From Planotetraspora mira (GTDB lineage Bacteria > Actinomycetota > Actinomycetes > Streptosporangiales > Streptosporangiaceae), in contig NZ_BOOO01000027.1 of the NCBI RefSeq assembly GCF_016863275.1, positions 91,699-155,698 on the forward strand: 64,000 nt of DNA, in the 5' to 3' direction. The position numbers were made by a program, and so were the translations under genes. Within the stretch, counting starts at the first letter, position 1. Each line of letters starts with the position of its first letter. Below the pieces are notes generated by a model. That model did no database searches, was not told the origin of the DNA, and worked only from the letters and a program-made list of their open reading frames with translations. This document shows positions 15,464 through 23,082 of this stretch, in pieces.

Positions 15464-16312
15464 TCACACGGGGGAGAAGTCGCCGGCGTGCTCGCGCGCC
15501 CATTCGCGGAACGTCCGCGCCGGGGTGCCCGTGACCTCCTCCACCGTGTGCGTCACCCGCTCCGGCTCGGCGACGAGCGAGGCCCAGTACCCCAGCGCGC
15601 CGTCGACGAAGGCGGGGTCGCCCCACGAGGTCAGCAGTTGCTCCCGCGCCTGCTCAGGGGGCAACTCCTCCCAGCGCACGGACCGGCCGATCTCCTCGCC
15701 GATGATGCGCACCTGATCGGCCTGAGTGACCGACTCCGGTCCCGTGAGGACGTATTTCGCGCCCGCGTGGCCGTCCTCGAGGAGGGCTCGCGCCGCCACG
15801 GCCGCGATGTCCCGCTCGTGGATCAGCGACCGGGGCGCCGCGCCGTACGGCCATCGCACGACGCCCTCGGCGCGGATCTGGTCCGCCCACCCGAGGGTGT
15901 TGGCCGCGAGGCCGCCCACGCGGAGGAAGGTCCAGTCGAGCGTCGACCGCTCGATGAGGTGCTCGACCTCGCCCCAGATCCCGTTCTCCTCGGGTTCCAG
16001 GTCGTCGCGCACCGACATCGCGGAGAAGTAGACGACATGGCGGGCGTGCCCGGCGAGTGCGTCCACCACCGCGGGCGCCGCCTCGGCGGTCAGGAACGGC
16101 CAGAGCAGGAAGACCGACGTCACCCCGTCCAGCGCGGCGTCGAGCGTGCCCGGATCGGTGAGGTCGCCCTGGACGGCGCGCACTCCGGCGGGGAGACCTC
16201 CGGCCGTCGGCCTGCGGGCAAGGGCCCGTACGCCGGCTCCGGCGTCCCGCAGATGGGAGACGACGTGCCTCCCCACGTTGCCGGTGGCGCCGATCACCAG
16301 GAAATCAGGCAT
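15464..16312 (-). CDS. NmrA-like NAD(P)H-binding protein (atypical SDR)
   Basis: A 282-residue Rossmann-fold protein starting MPDFLVIGATGNVGRHVV, the GATGNVG dinucleotide motif of the NmrA/quinone oxidoreductase 2 (QOR2-like) group. Further family traits are the DLTDPGTLDAAL segment and VVYFSAMSVRDD. There is no YxxxK catalytic pair, as expected for NmrA-like proteins. The start at 16312 is preferred over the longer frame because AGGGG precedes it. It is divergent from a SoxR homologue across a 120-bp spacer holding a dyad, so it is probably a SoxR-controlled reductase acting on quinones or other redox-cycling compounds. Confidence 0.82.
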   Translation of the reverse strand: MPDFLVIGATGNVGRHVVSHLRDAGAGVRALARRPTAGGLPAGVRAVQGDLTDPGTLDAALDGVTSVFLLWPFLTAEAAPAVVDALAGHARHVVYFSAMSVRDDLEPEENGIWGEVEHLIERSTLDWTFLRVGGLAANTLGWADQIRAEGVVRWPYGAAPRSLIHERDIAAVAARALLEDGHAGAKYVLTGPESVTQADQVRIIGEEIGRSVRWEELPPEQAREQLLTSWGDPAFVDGALGYWASLVAEPERVTHTVEEVTGTPARTFREWAREHAGDFSPV

Positions 16313-16393
16313 GGGAATCCCCTCATATGTCGAGACCGCCGGCCGCATCGGCCGGCGGGAGGAACCCGCGCGGGAACCTCAGGGAAAGGCTCG

Positions 16394-16415
16394 GACTTAA
16401 ACAATGGTGTAAGTC
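16394..16415. promoter_or_regulatory. Dyad operator between the reductase and soxR genes
   Basis: GACTTA and TAAGTC flank a ten-base centre. Read on the minus strand the right arm forms TTGACT, a good -35 element for the reductase gene, with the arms lying across the spacer in the manner of MerR-family sites. SoxR is the only MerR-type protein adjacent. The arms differ from the S. coelicolor SoxR consensus, so this is positional evidence. Confidence 0.5.
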
Positions 16416-16431
16416 AAGCTAGGGTGATCGC

Positions 16432-16908
16432 GTGACGTCGTTACCGAGGGAGGCCGGCGAGCTGACGATCGGCGAGCTGGCAGGACGCAGCGGTGTGCCG
16501 GCGACGACGCTGCGGTTCTACGAGCGGCAGGGCCTGCTCCAAAGCCGCCGCACCCCAGGGAACCAGCGCAGGTACGGCAGGGCGGCACTGGGGAGGATCG
16601 CGTTCATCCGCGCCTCGCAGAGCGCCGGCGTGCCGCTGGCGATGATCGGGGAAGTCCTCGCGTTCCTTCCCGAAGGCGCCGCTCCGACCAAGGGGTTCTG
16701 GATCAGGGCCGCCCAGTGCTGGAGCACACACCTCGACGAGCGCATATCGCGGTTGGAGCGCGCCCGCGAGGCGTTCGGCGGCTGCGCGAACTGCGGCTGT
16801 CTGGCGTTCGACCGGTGCGCCCTGGTGAACCCGGGCGCGGACGCGGCCGATCGGGCCGTCGACGACGCGGGGGACCGGGATCAGCCCTCCGCCTACTCCC
16901 GGATGTGA
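16432..16908 (+). CDS. soxR: SoxR-type redox-sensing MerR-family regulator
   Basis: A 158-residue MerR-family activator. The winged helix (about residues 10-45) reads LTIGELAGRSGVPATTLRFYERQGLL; a dimerisation helix follows. The C-terminal cluster CANCGCLAFDRC has the exact CX2CXCX5C spacing that binds the [2Fe-2S] cluster in SoxR. In actinomycetes SoxR senses redox-active compounds and switches on a few oxidoreductase genes. The divergent NmrA-like reductase is its natural target. The GTG start lacks a good Shine-Dalgarno site. The 3' end overlaps the convergent MarR gene by 16 bp. Confidence 0.92.
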   Translation: MTSLPREAGELTIGELAGRSGVPATTLRFYERQGLLQSRRTPGNQRRYGRAALGRIAFIRASQSAGVPLAMIGEVLAFLPEGAAPTKGFWIRAAQCWSTHLDERISRLERAREAFGGCANCGCLAFDRCALVNPGADAADRAVDDAGDRDQPSAYSRM

Positions 16909-17342
16909 CTCAGGGCCCGGATGAACGCGTCGAGGTCGGCCGGGTCGACGTGGTCTATGACGTGACGGCGAACGCTCGCGAGATGGCTCGGGTAGGCGTC
17001 CTCAAGACGGCGGAACCCGGCCTCGGTGAGCACCGCGAACGATCCTCTGCCGTCCTCGGCGCACTTGCGGCGCTCGACGAATCCGTGGGCGGCGAGCCGG
17101 TCGACGATGCGCGTCATCCCGGCGGGGGTGAAGCTGCGTACCGACGCCAGCTCGCTCATTCGGAGCTGCCGGTCGGGCGCCTCGGACAATTGCACCAGCA
17201 CGCCGTACTCGCTCACGCTCATGCCATGGCTGGCCATGAGGTCGGCGTCCAGGGCGCGCGGAAGGACGACCATCGCTTGAGCCAGCGCCCGCCAGGCGGC
17301 CTCTTCCTGAGCTGACAGGGGCTGGGGGTGTGTGGCTGCCAT
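16893..17342 (-). CDS. MarR-family transcriptional regulator
   Basis: A 149-residue winged-helix dimeric repressor. The DNA-binding core (about residues 45-105) contains RMSELASVRSFTPAGMTRIVDRLAAHGFVER and the wing CAEDGRGSFAVLTEAG. Cys94 in the wing is one possible oxidation-sensing residue, but MarR proteins use many positions. It is divergent from an FMN reductase gene at 17486, so quinone or oxidative signals may be sensed. It overlaps soxR tail to tail. Confidence 0.88.
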   Translation of the reverse strand: MAATHPQPLSAQEEAAWRALAQAMVVLPRALDADLMASHGMSVSEYGVLVQLSEAPDRQLRMSELASVRSFTPAGMTRIVDRLAAHGFVERRKCAEDGRGSFAVLTEAGFRRLEDAYPSHLASVRRHVIDHVDPADLDAFIRALSHIRE

Positions 17343-17358
17343 GGCCCCAGTCTACTTC

Positions 17359-17408
17359 TTTGACTAAGCAACGACCGTGCTACCTTTTAGTTAGTTCAGC
17401 AACTAGTT
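17359..17408. promoter_or_regulatory. Candidate operators between the MarR gene and the FMN reductase gene
   Basis: TTGACTAAGCAAC at 17359-17371 and TTAGTTCAGCAACTAGTT at 17391-17408 share the core CTAAGCAAC/TTCAGCAAC, and the second ends in the palindrome AACTAGTT. This AT-rich stretch stands out in the 143-bp divergent spacer and probably holds the overlapping promoters and the MarR sites. Confidence 0.45.
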
Positions 17409-17485
17409 GGGGCGCGCCGCCTTGACCTGCCCATTCGTCCCCCCGAACGGGCGAGCGCCCCGGCCTGAAAGAGAGTGCATCTTCC

Positions 17486-18052
17486 GTGACCAAGATCGCG
17501 ATCATCATCGGCAGCACCCGCCCCGGCCGCAACGGCGAGGCTGTGGCCAAGTGGGTCCACGAGCACGCCAGCAAGCGCACCGACGCCCAGTTCGAGCTGG
17601 TCGACCTGAAGGACTACAACCTGCCCCACCTCGACGAGGCCATCCCCCCGTCGATGGGCCAGTACTCCCAGCCGCACACCCACGAGTGGGCCGCGAAGAT
17701 CGCGTCCTACGACGGCTACATCTTCGTGACGCCGGAGTACAACCACTCCACGTCCGGCGCCCTGAAGAACGCCATTGACTTCCTGTACGGCGAGTGGAAC
17801 AACAAGGCGGCCGGCTTCGTCAGCTACGGCTCCGTCGGCGGCACCCGGGCAGTGGAGCACCTTCGCCTGATCATGGCCGAGCTGCAGATCGCGGACGTGC
17901 GCGCGCAGGTGGCGCTGTCGCTGGCCACGGACTTCGAGAACTACCACATCTTCACCCCGGCGGCCTACCACGAGGACAACCTCACCACCCTGTTCGACCA
18001 GCTGGTCGCCTGGAGCCGCGCCCTGGAGCCGCTCCGCGCGCCGGCCGTCTGA
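17486..18052 (+). CDS. NAD(P)H-dependent FMN reductase / quinone reductase
   Basis: A 188-residue flavodoxin-like enzyme of the NADPH-dependent FMN reductase family. The FMN phosphate loop GSTRPGRNGEAVAKWV is at residues 10-25, and the flavin-contacting motif TPEYNHSTSGALKNAID is at about 83-99. Such enzymes reduce quinones, azo dyes, chromate or FMN using NAD(P)H in the cytosol. GTG start preceded by GAAAGAGAG. Its divergent MarR neighbour implies induction by an electrophile or quinone, which matches the SoxR module next door. Confidence 0.9.
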   Translation: MTKIAIIIGSTRPGRNGEAVAKWVHEHASKRTDAQFELVDLKDYNLPHLDEAIPPSMGQYSQPHTHEWAAKIASYDGYIFVTPEYNHSTSGALKNAIDFLYGEWNNKAAGFVSYGSVGGTRAVEHLRLIMAELQIADVRAQVALSLATDFENYHIFTPAAYHEDNLTTLFDQLVAWSRALEPLRAPAV

Positions 18053-18066
18053 GGTTCCCGGACAAC

Positions 18067-18115
18067 GGCGCGCCGTACCGTGGTGACGCCGTCGGGCGCG
18101 CCGTACCGCGGCGTC
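18067..18115. terminator. Direct repeat and hairpin after the FMN reductase gene
   Basis: GGCGCGCCGTACCG occurs at 18067-18080 and again at 18095-18108. GACGCCG (18085-18091) can pair with CGGCGTC (18109-18115) around the second copy. This lies between two convergent genes, where a bidirectional terminator is expected. Confidence 0.4.
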
Positions 18116-18216
18116 GCCGGGTGAAGCCGTTCCCCGTGGTGAAACACACCGCGGGGGGCGGCTTCATCGTTCGGGCCGCGGACGGAGAATGGGAGCCGGG
18201 CGCCCTCCCCGCCGCC

Positions 18217-18600
18217 TCACCCGCCGGCGGAGCCGGCGCCTGCCAGCCGGTTGGCGAGGGACTCGGCGTCGGGGACGAACCACGTCTGCGCGCCCCTGTT
18301 GCTCTCGTACACGAAGTCGCGCAGAGCGGGGCTCGCGGTCGTGTGCCGCGACACGTCACCGAGTACGGCCAGGCCCAGCCGGTAGTTGACGAACTTCTGG
18401 ATGATCTCGCCGGCGACGCGCGTGCGAAGCCGGAAGAACTCCTCGGAGAAACGGCTCGCGGGCACGGCGACCCACTCGGCGCCGGCGCCGAACGCCTCGC
18501 CGATGAGGTCCAGCGCGTCACGCTCGCCACGCAGAACCGGCCCGTCAGGCTCGCAGACGAGCACGGGGACACCACTGATGTGCCGGAGCGAGTCAGACAT
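18217..18600 (-). CDS. DUF4180 domain-containing protein
   Basis: A 127-residue protein matching DUF4180 over its length: an N-terminal strand region VPVLVCEPDGPVLRGERDAL, then EWVAVPASRFSEEFFRLRT, AGEIIQKFVNYRLGLAVLGD, and RDFVYESNRGAQTWFV. The fold resembles STAS/SpoIIAA-like small domains, but the function is unknown. It is last in a three-gene operon; its ATG overlaps the end of the hydrolase gene by 8 bp, so they are co-translated. An Ala/Gly-rich tail follows the domain. Confidence 0.8.
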   Translation of the reverse strand: MSDSLRHISGVPVLVCEPDGPVLRGERDALDLIGEAFGAGAEWVAVPASRFSEEFFRLRTRVAGEIIQKFVNYRLGLAVLGDVSRHTTASPALRDFVYESNRGAQTWFVPDAESLANRLAGAGSAGG

Positions 18601-19450
18601 GGTGCCGGGTCCCCTCCGTCGCCCGCAGGAACTCGAGGATCCGCGTGGCCTGTCCCCGCAGGAGGTGCCCGGCCTCCGGCAGCAGGTCGACCGTCGCCTG
18701 CGGCACGTTCCGCGCCATACGCCGGCGGGTGCCGTACGAGTCGAGCATGGTGTCCCTGCCGCCGACGATCACCAGGACGGGCTTGGTCAGGCGCCGCAGC
18801 AGGTCGTCGCCGAACACGGGGGCGATGAGCATGACGAAGTCGGCGAGGGCCCGTGCGCCCTCAGGCTCCTGGTGGGGCTCCGCGGGCGGCCGGGCTCCGA
18901 GGGCGAACCGCATCAGCGCCCGCCGTCCGCGTCGCCCGAACGGCGCCAGCAGCAGTGCCGCGACCAGCACGCCGTACTTCTGCCTGCCGATGCCGCCGGG
19001 GCACAGCAGGACCAGGCGGTCGATCCGCTCCGGACGCCGGGTCGCGTAGTCGACGGCCAGCCATCCGCCGAGCGAGACTCCCGCGACCGACGCGTGCTCG
19101 ACGTGGAGCGCGTCCAGCACGTCGTCGAGCCACGACGCGTAGGCGTCCGACCCGAGGGCGGGTCGCGACGGCGCGCTGAGACCCGGCTCGCCGATCATGT
19201 CGATCGCGTGGACGCGGAAGCGCGCGGACCAGACGGCGGCGTCGGCCGCCCACATCGCGGTGTTCGCCTTCGACCCGTGCAGCAGCACCAGAGGCGGGGC
19301 GTCCCGTGGTCCGCAGGACACGACGAACGTCTCGCCCTCACGGGTCGGGACGCGCAGGTGCTCGCTGGGCACCGGCCAGTGCTCCAGGAACTCGCGGTAG
19401 CGCCGCTCCACTTCCCGCGCGCCCTCCGCCGAGGTGTACAGGGAGTTCAT
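18593..19450 (-). CDS. Alpha/beta-fold hydrolase
   Basis: A 285-residue serine hydrolase with a complete triad: nucleophile in VAGVSLGGWLA (GxSxG), Asp in VIVGGRDTMLDS, and His in PEAGHLLRG. The oxyanion motif is LLHGSKANT. A helical cap of about 60 residues (around RQKYGVLVAALLLAPFG) covers the site and is hydrophobic, suggesting a lipophilic substrate. It overlaps the upstream HTH gene by ATGA and the downstream DUF4180 gene by 8 bp. Annotation beyond hydrolase is not supported. Confidence 0.85.
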   Translation of the reverse strand: MNSLYTSAEGAREVERRYREFLEHWPVPSEHLRVPTREGETFVVSCGPRDAPPLVLLHGSKANTAMWAADAAVWSARFRVHAIDMIGEPGLSAPSRPALGSDAYASWLDDVLDALHVEHASVAGVSLGGWLAVDYATRRPERIDRLVLLCPGGIGRQKYGVLVAALLLAPFGRRGRRALMRFALGARPPAEPHQEPEGARALADFVMLIAPVFGDDLLRRLTKPVLVIVGGRDTMLDSYGTRRRMARNVPQATVDLLPEAGHLLRGQATRILEFLRATEGTRHHV

Positions 19451-19881
19451 GGCCGCTCTCCCACGATGACATCGATGATTTTGAGCAGGTCCGCCGTGGT
19501 GTCCAGCCCGCCCAGGAGGATGATCTTCAATCCGGCCCTCTCCTCGTCATAGACGATCTCGACGTGCACTCGTTCGCCGTCGCGGGGATGGGCGACGGAT
19601 GCCGTGACCAAGGTGCTCAGGCGGTTCATCGTGGCCCTGTCCACGGCGTCGATCTGCACGACGCTGGTCACCTCGGTGCGCCGGTGACGCGGCGCGTCCT
19701 CCCGTGCGGGCTTGGGCACCGGATGTCCGGTGAACGCCTCCAGGTCCTCGCGGGCGATCCGGTACTGCCTGCCGATGCGGACCGCCTTCAAGCGCCCGTC
19801 GCGGACGTAGCCGCGAACGGTCTTCACGTGGAGGCCCAGAAGATCGGCCACCTGGTCCACCGAATAGAGCTGGTCGGGCAC
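19447..19881 (-). CDS. Excisionase/MerR-type helix-turn-helix regulator with C-terminal domain
   Basis: A 144-residue protein with an N-terminal HTH_17 domain (about residues 5-52: LYSVDQVADLLGLHVKTVRGYVRDGRLKAVRIG), the winged type seen in excisionases and BldC. About 90 residues follow that do not match a domain I know: VVQIDAVDRATMNRLSTLV, then a strand-rich part ending in GLDTTADLLKIIDVIVGE. No integrase is nearby, so this is probably a transcription factor for its own operon. Its stop overlaps the hydrolase ATG (ATGA). Confidence 0.75.
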   Translation of the reverse strand: MPDQLYSVDQVADLLGLHVKTVRGYVRDGRLKAVRIGRQYRIAREDLEAFTGHPVPKPAREDAPRHRRTEVTSVVQIDAVDRATMNRLSTLVTASVAHPRDGERVHVEIVYDEERAGLKIILLGGLDTTADLLKIIDVIVGERP

Positions 19882-19890
19882 CGTTACATC

Positions 19891-19950
19891 CCCTTATCCC
19901 TTAACTTCCTCAACAGGATTGCATATAAGGGAAGGTTAGGGAAGTTGAGG
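19891..19950. promoter_or_regulatory. Repeated TTAACTTCC / GGAAGTTGAGG elements before the HTH gene
   Basis: On the plus strand, CCTTAACTTCCTCAAC (19899-19914) faces GTTAGGGAAGTTGAGG (19935-19950), a similar sequence in inverted orientation. Further AAGGGA/TCCCTT runs lie on both sides. They sit 10-70 bp upstream of the HTH start and likely bind that protein. The remaining stretch to the exporter gene at 20158 holds no other clear signal. Confidence 0.45.
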
Positions 19951-20157
19951 GCACATCGTATGCTCGGAACCACCATCGGGGCCGGTGATTCCACGACGGA
20001 TCATCCGTAATTCGGTTGACTCTTCCCGTGCCGGAGGCTCCAGACTTGGCTCGGCCGGCCGGCCCGGGCCCACGACAGGTGCCGGCCACTGCCCATTCAC
20101 CCCTTCGCCCGTCGGCACGGCCGACGGCATGAGGGCTCTCAGAACGGAGAGGAACCA

Positions 20158-21123
20158 GTGATCATCGAAGCGCACGGGTTGCGCAAGACGTTCACCGCCA
20201 AACGGGGTCGCGGCAAGACCGAGCAGGTCGAGGCGGTCAGGGGCGTCGACCTGGAGGTCGAGGCAGGGCAGATCTTCGCCGTGCTCGGTCCAAACGGCGC
20301 GGGCAAGACCACCACGATCAGGATGCTCGCCACACTCATCCCGCCCACCGCGGGGACCGCCACCGTCGCGGGCCACGACGTGGCCAAGGAGCCCGGCAAG
20401 GTGCGGGAGAACATCGGCTACGTCGGCCAGGCCGGCGGCGTGGACGAGAACGCCCCGGGACGGGACGGACTCGTCCTCGCCGCGCGGCTCGGAGGCATGT
20501 CCCGGAAGCAGGCGGAGTCCCGCAGTGAGGAACTGCTCACCTCCTTCAGCCTGACCGAGTTCGCCGACCGGCCGATCAAGACGCTCTCCGGCGGACAGAA
20601 GCGTCGCTTCGCCCTCGCCATCGGGCTCGTGAACCGGCCGCCGCTGTTCTTCCTCGACGAGCCGACCACCGGTCTCGACCCGCAGAACCGCGCCAACCTC
20701 TGGGACGAGGTCCGCGCCCTGCGCAAGCAGGGAACCAGCGTGTTGCTGACCACGCACTACCTGGAGGAGGCCGACGCGCTCTGCGACCGGCTGGTCATCA
20801 TCGACCACGGCCTGGTCGTCGCCGAGGGCAGGCCCGACGACCTGAAGAAGGAGATCGCGGGCGACGTCGTCACGCTCAGGCTGGGAGACGCCGCGAACGA
20901 GCCGGCCCAGGCGCTCCTGTCCGCCGAGCCGTACGTGAGGGAGGTGCGCACCGAGGACGAGACGTTGCGCGTCTACGTCGACGACGGTGAGCACAACCTG
21001 CCGCACCTGCTGCGCGCCCTGGAGGCCGGCGGGCTCGGCATCCAGTCCATCTCCCTCGACCGGGCGACGCTCGACGACGTCTTCCTCCGTCACACCGGCC
21101 GATCCCTCCGCGACGCCGACTGA
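20158..21123 (+). CDS. DrrA-type ABC exporter ATP-binding protein
   Basis: A 321-residue nucleotide-binding subunit of an ABC-2 type exporter, closest in layout to DrrA of daunorubicin resistance. Walker A is GPNGAGKTTT, the signature LSGGQKRR and Walker B LFFLDEPTTGLDP, and the H-loop is LLTTHYLEEADAL. The C-terminal 100 residues form the DrrA-type extension ending TLDDVFLRHTGRSLRD. GAGAGGAACC precedes the GTG start. It pairs with the permease 36 bp downstream to pump a lipid or small hydrophobic molecule. Confidence 0.92.
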   Translation: MIIEAHGLRKTFTAKRGRGKTEQVEAVRGVDLEVEAGQIFAVLGPNGAGKTTTIRMLATLIPPTAGTATVAGHDVAKEPGKVRENIGYVGQAGGVDENAPGRDGLVLAARLGGMSRKQAESRSEELLTSFSLTEFADRPIKTLSGGQKRRFALAIGLVNRPPLFFLDEPTTGLDPQNRANLWDEVRALRKQGTSVLLTTHYLEEADALCDRLVIIDHGLVVAEGRPDDLKKEIAGDVVTLRLGDAANEPAQALLSAEPYVREVRTEDETLRVYVDDGEHNLPHLLRALEAGGLGIQSISLDRATLDDVFLRHTGRSLRDAD

Positions 21124-21159
21124 GACTTCAGGACTCGGCCAAGAACCGATAGGACCCCC

Positions 21160-21909
21160 ATGTTCCGACACACGATGTTGTTCCTCGGCTACGAGCTCAA
21201 GCTCACCCTGCGCAATCCGGTGTGGCCGCTGTTCGGCATCCTCCAGCCGATCCTCTACCTGTTGCTGTTCGCGCCGCTCGTGGCCAACACGACCGTCGGC
21301 GGCACGATGGGCGACACGCTCCGGCTGTTCACGCCGGGTGTGCTGATGATGATCGCCCTGTTCGGATCGTTGTTCGTGGGCTTCGGCATGATCAACGAGA
21401 TTCGCAACGGCTACCTCGAACGGCTGGCGGTCAGCCCCGCCTGGCGACCGGCGATCGTGCTCGGCCGCACCATGCGCGACATGCTCGTGCTGGTCGTCCA
21501 GGCGCTTCTCGTGATCGGCCTGGCCTTTCTGATGGGCATGCGGGCCAGCGCTCCTGGCGTGCTCGTCATGCTCGTGCTCATGGCGGCCACCGGCCTGCTC
21601 GCCTCCGGGCTCTCCTACGGCCTGGCGCTCGCGCTGCGGGACGAAAACGGGATGAGCCAGATCATGCAGTTCTTCGCGCTGCCGCTGATCCTGCTCACCG
21701 GCATCATGTTGCCGATGTCGCTGGCTCCGCATTGGATGCAGACGGTCGCCCACTTCAACCCGCTCTACCACGCGGTCGAGGCGGGCCGTTCGCTGTTCGA
21801 CGGCGACTTCACCGACGGCTCGATCCCGCTCGCCTTCGGCCTCACGCTGGCCCTCGGCGCTCTGACGCTGACCTGGTCGGTCTCGTCGATGAAGAAACTG
21901 GCGGGCTAG
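21160..21909 (+). CDS. ABC-2 type exporter permease (DrrB-like)
   Basis: A 249-residue permease with six predicted membrane helices. It contains the DrrB-like run GMINEIRNGYLERLAVSP between helices 2 and 3, and the family signature LPLILLTGIMLPMSLAP followed by NPLYHAVEAGR in the C-terminal half. It is the membrane partner of the preceding ATPase. Its TAG stop abuts the stop of the convergent TetR gene within GCTAGCTAGC. Confidence 0.92.
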   Translation: MFRHTMLFLGYELKLTLRNPVWPLFGILQPILYLLLFAPLVANTTVGGTMGDTLRLFTPGVLMMIALFGSLFVGFGMINEIRNGYLERLAVSPAWRPAIVLGRTMRDMLVLVVQALLVIGLAFLMGMRASAPGVLVMLVLMAATGLLASGLSYGLALALRDENGMSQIMQFFALPLILLTGIMLPMSLAPHWMQTVAHFNPLYHAVEAGRSLFDGDFTDGSIPLAFGLTLALGALTLTWSVSSMKKLAG

Positions 21910-22980
21910 CTAGCCCCGCGTGATCGACGCCGCCGCGTGGCCCGCGCCGAAGCCCTCGGCGCGGGCGACGATCCGGCCCGCCTCGACGCGGACGGCGGTC
22001 TCGGTCCCGTCGCTGATCGCGGGGACGCCCGCCGCCTCGGCGAGGGCGCCCGTCTCGTCGCACACGACCTGCACGCGAGGCCACGCCGCCATCGGGAACG
22101 CCTGGTGCAGGCACACGCGGAAGTCGGCGATGGCGAGCCGGGCCAGCTGCCCCAGCTCGCCGGGCGAGCCCGTCACGAGGACGGCGGTGACGTCCGCCCC
22201 CGCCGGCGCGGCGCGGACCGCATCCTCGACGGCCGAGAGCCGGTGCAGGCCGAGGACCGTCACCACGCCGTCTCCGGTGAGGCGGGCGGGTTCGTCCCTG
22301 ACCATGTCGGACGCGGGGGGCGGCGACCACGCCTCGTCCGTTTCCCGGGTGGGCGGGACCATGGCCGGGGGCGGCCACCGGTCGCCCAGGTCGAGGTCGG
22401 CGAGTTGCTCGCAGGCACGCACGACGTTGAAGGGCTCCACGAAACCGGGCGCGGCGGCGGCCATCTGGCTCGCGCCGTGCAGGGTCGTGAGCGCGACCTC
22501 CGCGGTGCGCACCAGACGGCCGCCGGGCGTCCTCGGGCCCAGCCGTTCGAGGGCGAGGCCGAGCAGGATCGCGTCGAGCATCATGAGCTGCGCGAACGGA
22601 CGCCGGACGCGTTCGTCGGCGAGGACCTCGGGCATGAGGTCCCTGCCGAGCCCGGCCATGCCGTGCTCGGCGTCCGTGGCGAGGGGGAGCCGGGTCACCC
22701 AGGCGCGGGCGAACGCGCCGAGCGCCTGCCTGGCCGTGCGGCCGGGCTCGGGATGTGACGGCTCGGGCGTACGTTCGGCCAGGTCGGCCAGCACGGCGAA
22801 GTAGAGGGCCCGCTTGCCGGGGAAGTTGGAGTACACCGCGCCGCGGGTGAGCTCGGCCCGTTCGGCGATGCGGTCGATCTTGGCGTCGCGGAAACCCCGC
22901 TCGGTGAACTCGGCCCTCGCGGCGGCCAGCACCTTGGCGCGGTTGCGCTCCTGCGTCTCCGCCCTGGTGAGCCGGCTCAT
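21910..22980 (-). CDS. TetR-family regulator with an extra C-terminal thioredoxin-like domain
   Basis: A 356-residue protein, far longer than the usual 200. Residues 1-190 are a TetR regulator: HTH in FRDAKIDRIAERAELTRGAVYSNF and a helical ligand domain. After a Pro-rich linker (about 205-225), residues 235-356 have alternating strands and helices: VVTVLGLH, VTAVLVTGS, RVQVVCDETGALAEAAGVPA, TAVRVEAGRIVARAEGFG. This order resembles the C-terminal part of a peroxiredoxin/thioredoxin fold, but no CxxC is present. It is divergent from the P450/clpX pair, its likely target. The ATG at 22980 is the conventional TetR start; upstream codons run into the promoter. Confidence 0.82.
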   Translation of the reverse strand: MSRLTRAETQERNRAKVLAAARAEFTERGFRDAKIDRIAERAELTRGAVYSNFPGKRALYFAVLADLAERTPEPSHPEPGRTARQALGAFARAWVTRLPLATDAEHGMAGLGRDLMPEVLADERVRRPFAQLMMLDAILLGLALERLGPRTPGGRLVRTAEVALTTLHGASQMAAAAPGFVEPFNVVRACEQLADLDLGDRWPPPAMVPPTRETDEAWSPPPASDMVRDEPARLTGDGVVTVLGLHRLSAVEDAVRAAPAGADVTAVLVTGSPGELGQLARLAIADFRVCLHQAFPMAAWPRVQVVCDETGALAEAAGVPAISDGTETAVRVEAGRIVARAEGFGAGHAAASITRG

Positions 22981-23040
22981 GATCCCCCTCGTCGCGGCGT
23001 TGCCGTTCGTTCCGGAGCAAGATACCGTGGCCATTCACAT

Positions 23041-23052
23041 GATGAGATCATC
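23041..23052. promoter_or_regulatory. Candidate TetR operator before the P450 gene
   Basis: GATGAGATCATC is a perfect palindrome (GATGA, GA, TCATC), followed at once by TGATCA. It is 31 bp upstream of the P450 start, in the spacer shared with the divergent TetR gene. Confidence 0.4.
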
Positions 23053-23082
23053 TGATCACACCATTCGAATGCTGGAGTGTCC

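Noticed and set aside
19447..19881. Excisionase of an integrated element
   Set aside because: The HTH type is shared with excisionases, but no integrase, att site or replication gene is nearby, and it is the first gene of a hydrolase operon.
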